From positions 81,527-113,116 of the forward strand of contig NW_003151761.1 of NCBI RefSeq assembly GCF_000003605.2: a DNA stretch of 31,590 bases, written 5' to 3'. Both the position numbers and the translations under genes were made by a program. Positions within the stretch are counted from its first letter, which is position 1, and every line of letters starts with the position of its first letter. The stretch comes from Saccoglossus kowalevskii. Taxonomy: Eukaryota > Hemichordata > Enteropneusta > Harrimaniidae. Below, piece after piece: positions 1 to 12,274 of the stretch. The notes below the pieces were generated by a model. It had not been told where the DNA came from. It was given only the letters and a program-made list of their open reading frames with translations, and did no database searches.

Positions 1-2754
1 CACATTAAGTTCTTCATTCACGAATGATGTGATATATTGAATTTTTAGCAGTTCTGCTTCATGAAGTGTTTAATACATTACATTTATCCAACATTACCGG
101 TGAGTAGTATATGGGGCTTTTACTCAGAACTCATACCAACAGCGGGTTTCATTTAAAACCGTGTGACACCAGCTGACGATGAATAACAGAACACTTTTAA
201 TTTCAATCGGCAACTTTTGAATCGATATACCTTTGTAATAAACCGGGAAATAATTGCCGATATGGCCTTTCGTTGTATTTCGTCACTGGACACACAGCAA
301 ACATACAATTCATAAACAAAGTAATCATCAAATGCACATTCAATCCGATGTGCGGAACAGAATCAGTGGGGTCCTGCGGTTTTGACTTCAGTGGTCGGCT
401 GCCACTCATCCCTGTAAATATCGCGCTACAGTGGGAGATTACGCAAAACCGCCGGTCCCGTGGGCCGTTCCTGCTCTCACAGTGTAGTACGTAAACAATC
501 ATAGAAACATCATGAACACCGAGCAGCAGGATGCCGTGGTATGAATGAGCAGTATCTTAATTCGAGGCTTGTGAATGATCTTTCGCCCTATTGAAATTCT
601 TGAAATAAATAAAAAATTAAAGCATGTTTAACGGTGTCGGCAATCTGCGAATGTTATGCCTTATAGCATTCAGTAAGTAGCGTGTGTTCTGGATTAATGC
701 TGGTCTACAAAGTTTAATCAACAAAACAACGTGTTTCGTATAATATTTTATAATAAGGTTTGGAAAAAAAGTATATTTTAGGATGTATGCCAAATATAAA
801 TTTGAAGTTCAATTCCAATCGGTATGTATTTGACTCATATACTGCAATGTCGCATGACGTTTACGAATATCTTCAGTAAATGTTATAACATTGATTGATA
901 AAGATGGCTCACACAAATAAATGTGAGTGCAGGCTATAGTTCGCGTTGATAACTCTAGACAGGAGCGCCCTCAAACATGTATCGTCCACATGATGGACAA
1001 TAAGTTACATGGCACGCAAAATAGAATGTTATATAAAAGATACGTTTCATGACAACCATTGTTTCACCATGGGCAAAGAGTTCGTCGAAACCTATATCTT
1101 GTTCAGAAGATTTGGGAGAAAATGGAGCAACCATGGTAATGTATGTGGTCGCTATAGTTGTATGATATCGATGCTTTAACGTTTTTTTTTTACATTCTAT
1201 TGTCAAACGCTGTTTCTTATACCACAACAGTATTGCATTTATCCCTACCAGAAAACAAGTTATACGAGATTGTTTTATTGGACTTTACGACAAAACAGAT
1301 TGCTAACGCTAGCATGGACAACTCCTTAAGTCTTGATTGATAATGAATTTCTGGAATATCGCTAGATAGCCTTAATATTATATATCTGTTTACTTACAAT
1401 ATTTAGATTTCCTCAGCTGATTGTATATTGGTGGACAGTGTATTTTCGAGGTTTGATACATGAGTCTGTAAAAACAGACAGTAGGGCAAAATTATTGAAG
1501 ACATTACAAAAAAATATGCCATCATGTGACTATGAAATATTCGTTATGATTCGAATAAATCGGGATATGATACTCGGACACTAATGCTTATTGTAATCAA
1601 TTGTAATTGTATAATATAACGGTTATTAAGAGGAAACTTCTAAGTATTCACGAAGACAGTACAGCGGAAATATCGACCGACGCGCAGTATGAGTACATAC
1701 ATGGAGGTATCCTCGCTAGAAACTTATTATTATACATCTTTTCCTTCCAAGGATACATCATGGGAATGCCGAAATCCAAATCGTTTAGAACAGAATCGGC
1801 GAACTTCTTCGTGTGCAGTCTGGTCAAACCCTGGTGACGGAAATGTTTGTTTTTTATTATTAGAGGTCACTTACGCGCGTAATCATTCCATATTTGAAAT
1901 TCGCATTTCCTAATATGGTAAGACGAAAATACTCCGTAAAATACCTTAAAATTACGTCTCGCTGTAAATTATGGCGTTACGTGACATATGTATAATATTG
2001 TATTTTACGCAATAAAATATAACTGAAATACTAATTTTTCGAAGTTAGGTACACGATACGGATCGTGCATCATCTTTGCTAGTAGTATTATTTGACTATA
2101 CTACAATTGACACGATCATTTGTTTTCATGAAGTCAATCGTTCTATGAGAGTCACGGAAAAATGACACCACAGTGTATTTCTACTGAGAATCAATGACTT
2201 ATTTATCAAAAATTCACAACCCTGTTGCAAATAACAGTTGTAATACTGTCGTAATAGGAAGACTTGAAATTGTGAATACATTTATGTATACACTTTTTCA
2301 GTGTTTTGTTTAGTTGCTAAAAACGTAAACATTGATCACACTACTTATTCGACATCTCATTTATTTGATTGTAGAGCGAACGTTGATTGCCATCTGGCTA
2401 TGTCTTCCTGACCACGTTAAAGTTCGGAAACCTGAAGAATGATCCTGCTATTGCAATCAACGATTGCAAATTGCTGCCACGGGGCGTCAGTGACATTTTC
2501 TCCTACATAATACAACTCAATCGGCATGGTATTGTACAGGAGTGATTTCGGTCAAAGTCAAGTAGCATAATAACCGAGTTAGCTCGTGTCTTGCATCGGC
2601 ATCTTAAGAGATGTGGGCTTTGTAATTGTTGTATGATTCATGAAAGCCCTAGTAATGATGCGTGCTAATGGCATTACAATAAAATGTGGCACTTGTTTTT
2701 GAACAATTACAAATGTATATGTGTGTGGACAAGAGGAGAACCGCGTCCAGGTGA

Positions 2755-2762
2755 TGACGTCA
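2755..2762. promoter_or_regulatory. Perfect CRE palindrome TGACGTCA
   Basis: The full 8-bp CREB/ATF site in context ATGACGTCATT. One of seven in the window. No gene lies nearby, so any target is unknown. Confidence 0.4.
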
Positions 2763-3550
2763 TTGCTATGTGATTGACACTGATTTATGCATAAGAAACG
2801 ACAAACAATTTAATTCATAAACAATCTTTCTCCGGATAGGCTACTCGTTGTGGAAATTTGTTTATAAACATCTGTCATTTCCCCGTGTTCCTTTTGGTAT
2901 AAGACATTATTACTCGTTATACTGTGAGGTGAGAAGCCAATTTTAAGGAGAGTAATATAATGCACTACAAATTCAATCCCAACATGTCAATATATTGGAT
3001 GACACATTCTTCATTTTGAATATTGCAATAATAAAAAATAGTTAACATTTCCAACATATCGTGTACTTTCAGAGACCAGCGTTTTTGTAGTTTGACTTTG
3101 AAGCGAAATATTGGAATGTTTATCCGTAAATAATCCTCAAAAGGGTAGTCTCATTTGGAGACAAATCTACCATGATTGGCAAGACCTTGATTCAATAGTC
3201 AGATTGTTCATGTCGTCAAAAGTTATATACAAATTAGAAGTGAGTTAACTTTGTGCTCCTCGAAATATTTATTTCAAAATTCATCTACGCACACGTGCTC
3301 ATCGTTTGCTACTTATGTACGTGAAAAGTGTGTGACAGCCAGGATAATTGGTTTGAAAAAAAATGACCAATAACAAGCTATTAATTAATTCAGACGAGGC
3401 AACATCAAATACAACACATTTATTCTCTACTGAGCATAGCATTCAAGCACTCTATACATCGATTATAATTGTTCACGTTTGGAGTATCACAACCTATGAT
3501 ATTTAACAGCGAATCGTTAACGACGTGCAAATGACTGATTTGTATTTTAA

Positions 3551-3562
3551 TTAACGCGTTAA
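3551..3562. repeat. 12-bp palindrome TTAACGCGTTAA
   Basis: A perfect palindrome in AT-rich non-coding DNA, with no neighbouring gene. It may be chance. Confidence 0.4.
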
Positions 3563-6500
3563 ACTATTTGTGCTTTGTAAGGATATTTTAAATTCAAGGA
3601 AATGGAAACTTATTTACACGCCATGTAACCTTGGAAACTGAATACGCACTAACAACTCCGCGGTACGGTAAAAAACCAAAACTGAACTTTATCGGTAAGA
3701 TAAGGCACCATTTCAATATTTGCATAAATCTTAGAGTTGTGACCTATTCAACATTCGACCGTCAGCTTCAAATATATTCAGACTTCTCTGGGAGAAATTC
3801 TATATGCAGACGATAATACAGAAAAGGTATATGTTCCTAAATACAGTAATCGGTCTTAAGATTTGATCAAGGTATCATGGGAGAAAGTATTAATATTTTC
3901 TCAGAAATATAATCATAACGTTTGTCGGATTTAGCCCAATGATTTAGTGTGATAAGACGTACATGTGTAAATGTCTTGAGTTTTTAATTCAATGATGACT
4001 CCGATTAGATAACTTAGACAAGGAATGATTGAAGGAGATGTATTCTGATAATATCCATGTGCAAAAGGCACCATGGAAACATTTCATTCAAAAAAGATAT
4101 TATACATAAACATAACCACAAGTGTAAGCACACAGTTGACGTTCGCAGAGAATAACATATAGTGAAACAGAATGCGCGGAATACAGTGTTCAAGCCTATT
4201 ACTAAATATAACTCAAAATTAGTGTTATTATTGAATAAAACGCAGGCTGAATATATCATTCGAGAAAAAGTATCAATAGTCACAGAAAAAATATTCACAT
4301 TGTATTATAAACTAATCGTTAGACAATTTCTAGTAAAAAGGGAAAAAAAGAAGGAATAAAGATATTTAGAATATAGAAAATATATTGATGGATGTCCGTT
4401 ATCAATATTTTTTTCATCATATGTTTTTAACGTTTACTCGCGATTATTTAATTGAGCCATTCATGCGTTAATTAAATTGCGTAATTCCTTCTATCACGTT
4501 GTTCTATTTATTGTGATCTACTTTTTTTGTTCGATTGACCTTTTTTCTTCCCTGCTTCTCTCCTGTGTCAAACAAGCAGCATTATGTAACACTTCACTTG
4601 CTGTAAAACTGGAAGCTGACGTGAATCCTACTGGGATTATATGTACTTTAAAATATTACATTACTACCTCACAGTACAATTTATACCCCTACAAGCTTAC
4701 ACTCTACGGGCTTTACTAAATCGTAATTTTATATAAAAGTCTGGAAAACATGTATTTTGCCATGAATTAATAATAAATATAGATATGAAAGATCATACAG
4801 AAAGTGAACTGATCTTTGAATAAAAGTGACTGAGGCGCTTGTGCGCTCGACACACAAAAATCACTATAATATATATAGCAATAAACATCATGTTTCTATT
4901 CACTTAATAAGGGTGATCAACATTCACACATAATACACCGTGCTCGCTGTCCTCGCTGTTATGTATACGTTTGGACATGCTGGTCGATTGAAAAGAGCGT
5001 ACCACAAGCAATTCAATTTCTGACAGCATTATGTCGTTAGATGTTATACACGGCAAACATCAAACGAAATAGGTTAGATTAAACATCGCGATGAGTAAAT
5101 TATTTTACGTACTTTGTATCGCCGCAGTAATGCATATATGACTTAAATTAAATAAAGATGACGCCAATGCAGGATTATTGTCACATATGTAGATTGGCTA
5201 AGGTTATCAATCACATGCAACACTGGGCAGATTGTCTCTGTGTATAATCGCACTATTTTAAAAAAGAATATGCAGCGGACTAATATTTCAGATATTTCAG
5301 TGATTTCTTGGGAATATAAGAAAACCATTCATGCGTACAGAGTCGATGCAATATATTAACGCGAGTAACATATACTATTATGTTTAACTTCATACAATTG
5401 CCATCATTTTGCGATAATTACAACGAGTTTTAAATGAATTATAATCATATATACGTATACATAACAGTGAAACACAGTCGACATTTCACCTCTATACACT
5501 GCATTTTTAGCAGTGGCTTTACCGGTTGCGATGAGTTACGTTCAATTATGAAACTTGCAATTTCGAAGCAGTATATCAAATAAGGTTCCTGGCAAATGCA
5601 CACTAACTCGAATGCAAATAAATTACATATTTCGGTATCTGATGTATCGTTTTATGACAGAATTATGGATATTAGATATTTCAGCATATATATAAAATAT
5701 ACCATATTAATCAAACACACCAACTGTTAATAATCTGAAAAAATAGTCCATTGTAACCATATGTAAGTTTCGTCGTCGTCAACTTCTTATTCCGACAACA
5801 ATCTCAAAATTATTGTCATGTTTTGGGCTTAAAATCACGTAAAGAGACAGCTATACTTAATCGCGGGTGCTTTATTCACTGTATTGCGTAGATAAGCAAT
5901 CTGTTTTGCAAATGACAACCCGGTTGACAGCATCAATGGAATTTAAAAATAATGTACATGGTCGTGTGAAGTCAACCATTGGTGCTGAGACAAGCTCGCA
6001 ATTTACACATCAGAGGATAGAAACGTATTCATTAAAAATACAAGTAGACAGCAAAGTGTGATGAATACATACATAAATTATACGCCGCTATACAATTACA
6101 ACGTTATAGGTATTAATGCTAAGTTCTTGTTTCTTTGAAAATATAACCGCAAGCATGTTGATATCGGCCGAGAAATGTATCCAATAGCAAGTGTTCTGTT
6201 AAACTTAGGTGATTTGAAATTTAAAATTTAAATTGGATCTGATTGCATACCGCTAGGCGTGGATAATTCAGTTGCACATCTATAAATATTCCTGTTTGAC
6301 CTCTATATTCGCAGACTGTCGATTTCAATTCATATTTGTAGTGTGTCATGGTCATTTGGTGTGTCTGGTACACAATAAGATTTCCGATTGCGCGCGTTGA
6401 CAAATCATTTTATCGGATAAAACCCGTATAAAAGTACTATCTAGAACATAAAGTTCGACCAAAGATACAATGGCGAGGCGTGCATTCCTAGCACTACATC

Positions 6501-7059
6501 TTGTGTTAGTCTATAATCTGACGTTTAACACGGCACGGCAACACGTTTAGTTAGTGTTCATAAATCCACCGTCAACATACGATTACTTAATGACAACACG
6601 TTGAAACGTTGGTTTTCACTTCTAACACGATAATGTGCATTGGTGAAACAATTATACCGTGATGTGATTGTGCCTTGGTTTCAAATTAGCTACTTAATCT
6701 CTCACTCACCCAAATATGATGCACAATAAAATATGATATTTATTGTATAGTCATAATAATATATGGAATTATGATTGTTCACAACGATACTCTAAAATGA
6801 TTATTTCAGAGACCAATTACTTACACACATGAGCAAAACCGAATCTACCGCTATTCTTGTATAATTGTGCAAACCCTGCTTTTAATGTCAACTACATCGT
6901 ATTTTATTGTTGTTGTGGGTTTTAAATGTCGTGTAGGACACTGTTATTGAATGTTGTCTTAAATGAACAAATCGCTTGACGGCGTCGTCGTCTGCTGTAT
7001 TGAAAGAAACAAAACACTGTACTCTAGCTGCTATGAAAACGTGTTATCCCAATGTGCAC

Positions 7060-7067
7060 TGACGTCA
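7060..7067. promoter_or_regulatory. Perfect CRE palindrome TGACGTCA
   Basis: The full CREB/ATF site in context CTGACGTCATC, within non-coding DNA. Confidence 0.4.
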
Positions 7068-9451
7068 TCCTCTAAACATATTCAACTGTAGTAAGTGACG
7101 CTACATAGGGGTTTATTATATGTCATCTCACAGAACCAAATGACCGGTGTAGCAAAACTGAATGTAGTATAGGAAGTATATGAAGTATTAAATTGCATAA
7201 CAGTTGGGTCGCCCATTATTTATACGTGGCACTCCAAATTAAGAGTTGAAAGCAAACATTTTTTACTTTATATTATTAAGAATGATATCAAACATGTGCC
7301 GAAGTAAGATATTGACGTGAATATATGTTTATTTAAAGTATTCACGATAATTTTTTCTTGAGTTATTAAGCTATAATCACATTGGCGATCTCAATAATCT
7401 TTGCAGAAAATGCTTTAATTTCCCAGGGGATTGGTAATACAGTAACATTATTTTCAATTTTATTTTCTATAAAGACTGAATGACGTCGTCACTCGCATGA
7501 AGAATAACACTCTTTATTAATCTTCACTTACTTCTCACAAACATCATAATGAAGTGGCTAGACAATATGTAATACAGCATGACAGCAACGTAGAGAAGAC
7601 TTATAAATATAATTGTTTCATCACTATGATGTGTGTTCTTTCATGCATCAGATTAAAAACGAAATGAACTCGATATTGCAAGCATGAATGCGTATGTGAC
7701 TACTTTCTATGATCCATTGTAGCCGAATATATAAGAAGGTATTTACGATAATCCCTGCGAGAACGAATAGATTGTTTCAAGCACGCCATGAAAAACATCA
7801 GCAATAATCGCAATGCTCCATGTAGACTAACCTCGATAGCCCTGAAGTATTCACCGTAGCTCATCTTAGGAGCTTTCCGGGAAAAATCCCTTTCCCGCTA
7901 CCATGACGGTAAATTAACCACTGTGACAATTTAATAGTAATTTATTTCAATAATACTAAAAAGTACTTTAAGGAAATCTTGTACAAATGTCTACTGGTAA
8001 AAGAATAGGTTTTTTTCTCTGAATAACATACGAGGCTTGATTTATCATCACAAAGTAACGGAAACTAGACATTTAGTAAAGAAGTTCTAAATATCGAAGC
8101 TTCAATCAAAATATATCGCAAACGTTATTTGATTTACCATTAGACCAAACACGATAAACCAAAACATTCGATTCATTCGATGGCGTTTACCACATGCCGT
8201 AAGCGTTATCGTTGTTTCGCTGTTATATTATCCTTACGTACGTAGTAGGATTTCATTGTAATCATATATTACATATAAATACACACATATAAATGCAATG
8301 CTTTGGAATTGGAATTTGTGCTTAGGAAATATAAATATTGTCAATGTCTGAGTTTGTAATATGTTTATGACTGGAATAAGGTCAACTGATGGCGCTCTAT
8401 TACGCCCAACGTTGAGCATTATAGCGAGCATGTAATCATAACAGTAGCAGCTTATTTGCATAATACTGTTTTTCCAACTGTTATTATAACATTATTTACT
8501 TTCATGTAATAGAATTAGAAATATATTTAAATGCGTATAAATCGTATCTCCTGTATACAATTACAGCTGCTGGCTGGAAAATAACTCAGTTACTAAGCAA
8601 CTTTAAAACTCTCAGACTGCCACTCATTCTGTTCGGAGTCTACATAGCTGATAAAATGGGCTAGTACGTGCGTATTTTGTCTTTCTTTATTATTTATTAA
8701 TTTGTGTACATTTCAGACAATAATTAATATTGTAATTGTAACAATTAGGTTGGCATTTTAAAATAATAGGTATTCACTGTGTCGGAGTGATATCGCGTGT
8801 TGCTAGCTAATTATAGTTCCCTGTAATGCGGACGGTAATATTACAGATCTATCCGTTGAATTGCAAAATAAACTTCGGAGCGTGAACAACGTATAGTGCA
8901 TAAAAAAACGATGAAATATTTCATCTGCATCATACTGTGTGTAGAAGTATAGTTCTAGATAAAACCCAACTATTTCTCTCATGATAAGTTAACATCATTT
9001 TATCACAAATAATACAATTCTGTGTGCCGTATGCATTGATTATAAAAGCATACAATCAATTCAAGTAAGTGAAGAAAATCTGTCAAACTGAATAAAATAG
9101 ATACGATAGGAGACGAATAAATACTTTATTATACGTAGGCGCCGCCATTAACTAGGTGGATAGGTTGGTTAGCTTAATACTGTCTCGATATTGTGTAATC
9201 TGCAGATTGTGTGAATGCGCCATTTAGTGAAATATATACACATATATTCATAATATTTTATTCATGAGGATGTTTCATGTACATATCATTTTGATCTCTC
9301 GCGCGAGTTCCCAATAAAGTGATAAAGTAAGTTATCATTTGAAATGCAGCAGCGCGGGTAGCAAACGAAATACATTAAAATACTTTCCTGTAACCTATGC
9401 TTGTTTCACCATCCGGAACATTTCCAAGCCAGTAAATGTACAATAATTTTA

Positions 9452-9622
9452 ATGTGTATGACTGTGTTGATAATACAGACTATGGCACAAAAAGCAGCTC
9501 TTCAGATAAGTGATATCAGGAGTGTGTCGCCTCCGAGTGGTCGATTGACTTGGACGCGGAGACACGTGGCAAAGAAAGGGATTGTTTGTAGTGTACGCGA
9601 ACGTTATTCGAGGGTATTGTGA
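9452..9622 (+). CDS. Very weak 56-codon ORF with hydrophobic N-terminus
   Basis: From the ATG at 9452 the frame begins MCMTVLIIQTMAQ, a short hydrophobic start resembling a signal peptide, and later contains dibasic RR and KK pairs. It therefore superficially looks like a small secreted-peptide precursor. It has no repeated or amidated (G-K/R) peptide motif, no family match that I know, and the length is ordinary for chance. An alternative is a stray exon in a GC-richer patch. Confidence 0.1.
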   Translation: MCMTVLIIQTMAQKAALQISDIRSVSPPSGRLTWTRRHVAKKGIVCSVRERYSRVL

Positions 9623-10397
9623 CGCGTGATTTTGTTGCTGCGCAGATTTACTTTGAAAACACCCCTCCCGTTGTACATATGAGGCAAATATATCTGTTTA
9701 TTTAACGATTTCGTCGCTGGCCGTCTTCCAACAAAGCCCCATATAGCAATAATGTGAGCAGGGGCTGCAAAAAACTTCCAAGATACTCTACAGTTGTGAA
9801 TTAGCATATAATAAGCAAGGGCAAGATAGTTTCGAAACCCTCAAAATTGTAGTTTTACAGGAATAACTCAACGAACCATGTGCTAATTCATATTGCCATC
9901 TAAGCGCGCCGGTCAACGCGTAATTGCAATTACAGTCGTCGTAACCCCAAAATTGCCCCCAGCTCATTTGCGATTTTTTTTCAAAATAAACTTTCATTCG
10001 TTATAATTATGAGTTTTCATCATTGCACTATCAATGCATTCTTTGCTTTTATTTGAAATGCTTAAATCAAAGCCAAAACTCTTTATTTGTAATACAATTA
10101 TGAAAAAGTTGTCTATTTTTAGTAACGATTTGGTTGTATATTACAAATATACACAGTTACAAATGCAGACACGTACTGAAAGAGGTCAAATGTATACGAT
10201 TGGTGTTCATTGCAACAAGTTACGAATAATTGGTATAATCATGTAGACAAAAAGAAGTAACTCATGTTTTCATTATGTAAGAAATGTTCATAACTATCAA
10301 AACACAAGTAGCAGAGACACATTGTCATGCACTATATTTCAATAATACACTCTCTGTACGGCGAAGCTGAGTGGTCCGGGAACGCAATTTGAAATGA

Positions 10398-10405
10398 TGA
10401 CGTCA
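10398..10405. promoter_or_regulatory. Perfect CRE palindrome TGACGTCA
   Basis: The full CREB/ATF site in context ATGACGTCACC, within a short GC-richer stretch (10360-10410). Confidence 0.4.
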
Positions 10406-11629
10406 CCGAATAGACATCTTCTAAAATGTCAAAACACAGCTTTATTAATGATCACTAGACAAATTATTTTTGTAGGTAAATGTGACAATTTACTGTACGG
10501 CTGTCGATAAACTCAGTGGCCTGTAGTGTAAGGAACACCATTGATGTATACAATGAACGTGACAAGATGTATACGATGCGAGAAAACATGCGTTGGTGTC
10601 GCATGGTGAAACTGCAGTTGGAAATGCATACGAATGACAGATAAAACATAATTCTGGGACGTGTATTATATTTATTAGGCACTGTTGTTATTTTCCAAAG
10701 GCTCGAAACATATGAAATTTACTACACTTATTTTATAAATACGATATTACATAGTCAATCTTTGGATATCTTATACATATGTAGGCAACAATGTATATGA
10801 ATCACGTGCTTATGTATATCAGTTGACGCGGCATTTACACGGTTATCGATAATGTGTAAAAAATAGTCGATATTATTACAAGCTAGTGCAATTGCACCGT
10901 AATAATCGTAATGCTGAAATATTTTAGTATCGCCGCACAATTAGTTATTTCTTACACATTGTTTAAACACGCATAAAATGAAGACGTAAAGATATTTACA
11001 TTCCAAAGTTAATTTCAAAAATAAAATGAATAATGTGAAATCAGCCAACCCATACATAATGAGTGTACGTGAGTAAGTACCAAGAAGATGTTTTACTCAT
11101 TTGAAATCTTATTGATGACGTCTCATTACTACAATATCTGGAAAGAAAAATGACGGAAAAAACGTTTTCATTATTAACGTACAGTGCGTGCACAAATAAA
11201 AACTCAAGACTTAATGCTTATTGATGAGAGTACATTTGCACGGCATTGTATATATAAATGGCAATATTCAATTACATTATTCTTCTGACCGAATATCTTA
11301 AACGATATTCGAACGCAGAAAAAATTCCTTTACATATATTGTCAGCAACTCAAATAAGTCACGTTACTACAACAATAATAAATGTATGTCTTTCTTGTGC
11401 ACTATGAATAACGTCGATGTGTTCGCCATAAATTACAGATGATGACATTTTGATTTATTTTACCTCAGTTACACTATAATTATTACTGGTGTCATCAGCA
11501 AAGGTCAATATTATTCGTATGAGTTTAATTTAAAACGCCCCCAATTGTTCCGAATGTGCATCGACTTTTCAAACCAAACGAAAAACGCCCTCTAACAGGA
11601 AATCTGTTTATGTTATGATATACATATTG

Positions 11630-11637
11630 TGACGTCA
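11630..11637. promoter_or_regulatory. Perfect CRE palindrome TGACGTCA
   Basis: The full CREB/ATF site in context GTGACGTCATT. It lies 130 bp from an identical site at 11760 in the same context. Confidence 0.45.
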
Positions 11638-11759
11638 TTGTTTAAAAAATAATGGTGTGGAAAATTAGTCCTGCTTTGGTCAGAACCCAACGGGGCTTTA
11701 CCGGGGACAAATAATGACCGTGTTTACAATAGAGTCTTCAACGAAATTTATGAGACAAG

Positions 11760-11767
11760 TGACGTCA
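11760..11767. promoter_or_regulatory. Perfect CRE palindrome TGACGTCA
   Basis: The full CREB/ATF site, GTGACGTCATT, the second of a close pair with 11630. It lies about 350 bp left of the 12114-12274 MITE. Confidence 0.45.
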
Positions 11768-12113
11768 TTTATTTGTTCAAAATGTATTTGTTCTACCAAA
11801 TTATAAACAACACATGTGATACTGATGTGTCTTGTTAGTTGTTATATTGAACTAAACTTTAGTCCTTAAATATCATATTTTTGCAGTTTTTTTTTCAAAT
11901 TAGCTTGACATGTTACACCCAGACAACATGCTTGCACATGTTAGTTGTTCATCGTCCGTGCTTATATATGTTACCACAAACAAACTGCTAGTATCGCATT
12001 ACATCGATTTGCTTATCTTTCATCTTTCAGAAATTATGAGAATGCATTAATTTACCCTAATATTCGTTATCTTATCTTGTAGTATTGTTTAGTCAAGACA
12101 AGAAAATGAAGCA

Positions 12114-12274
12114 TTAAAGCGGGAGGGTCGTCACCTGCGCATGCGCGGGAATTGAGTCACAACCAATAACAACACACGCTGAAAACGCAAAGGCCCATGG
12201 GTAGACCATTGTTTGTAAACAATATCACGCTATGGCCATCTGACGCATGCGCAGGTGACGATTCCCCGCTTTAA
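12114..12274. mobile_element. MITE-like element with TTAA flanks and NRF-1-like terminal inverted repeats
   Basis: Terminal inverted repeats of about 29 bp lie at 12118-12146 and 12242-12270, each directly bordered by TTAA (12114-12117 and 12271-12274), the usual piggyBac-type target duplication. An 18-bp core (12128-12145 and 12244-12261) is perfectly inverted. Outside the core there is a 1-bp indel and a few mismatches, so the copy is fairly old. The left arm contains TGCGCATGCGC, the palindromic NRF-1 consensus, and the right arm most of it. The interior (about 95 bp) has no coding potential but includes CCAAT and an inverted ATTGTTT/AAACAAT pair at 12208-12223. It must depend on a transposase from elsewhere. 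Confidence 0.75.

Larger units (their letters stand above)
1..12113. other. Long AT-rich non-coding stretch
   Basis: No reading frame here exceeds about 100 codons and none shows a recognisable domain, codon bias or a consistent splice structure. Locally GC-richer spots occur at about 340-490 and 9520-9960, each open in more than one frame and strand, which suggests composition rather than coding. Isolated short motifs are listed separately. Small exons of an unseen gene cannot be excluded. Confidence 0.6.

Noticed and set aside
203-502. Opposed open frames near the left end (99 codons minus, 73 codons plus)
   Set aside because: Both strands are open in the same local GC-richer patch, with no domain, codon bias or splice signals in either.
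955-1227. Minus-strand 90-codon frame with a CPSCGRY near its end
   Set aside because: A single CxxC pair without a recognisable zinc-finger spacing. Length is within chance.
9604-9997. Two consecutive minus-strand frames as a frameshifted gene
   Set aside because: The frames differ and neither half resembles a known protein or transposase.
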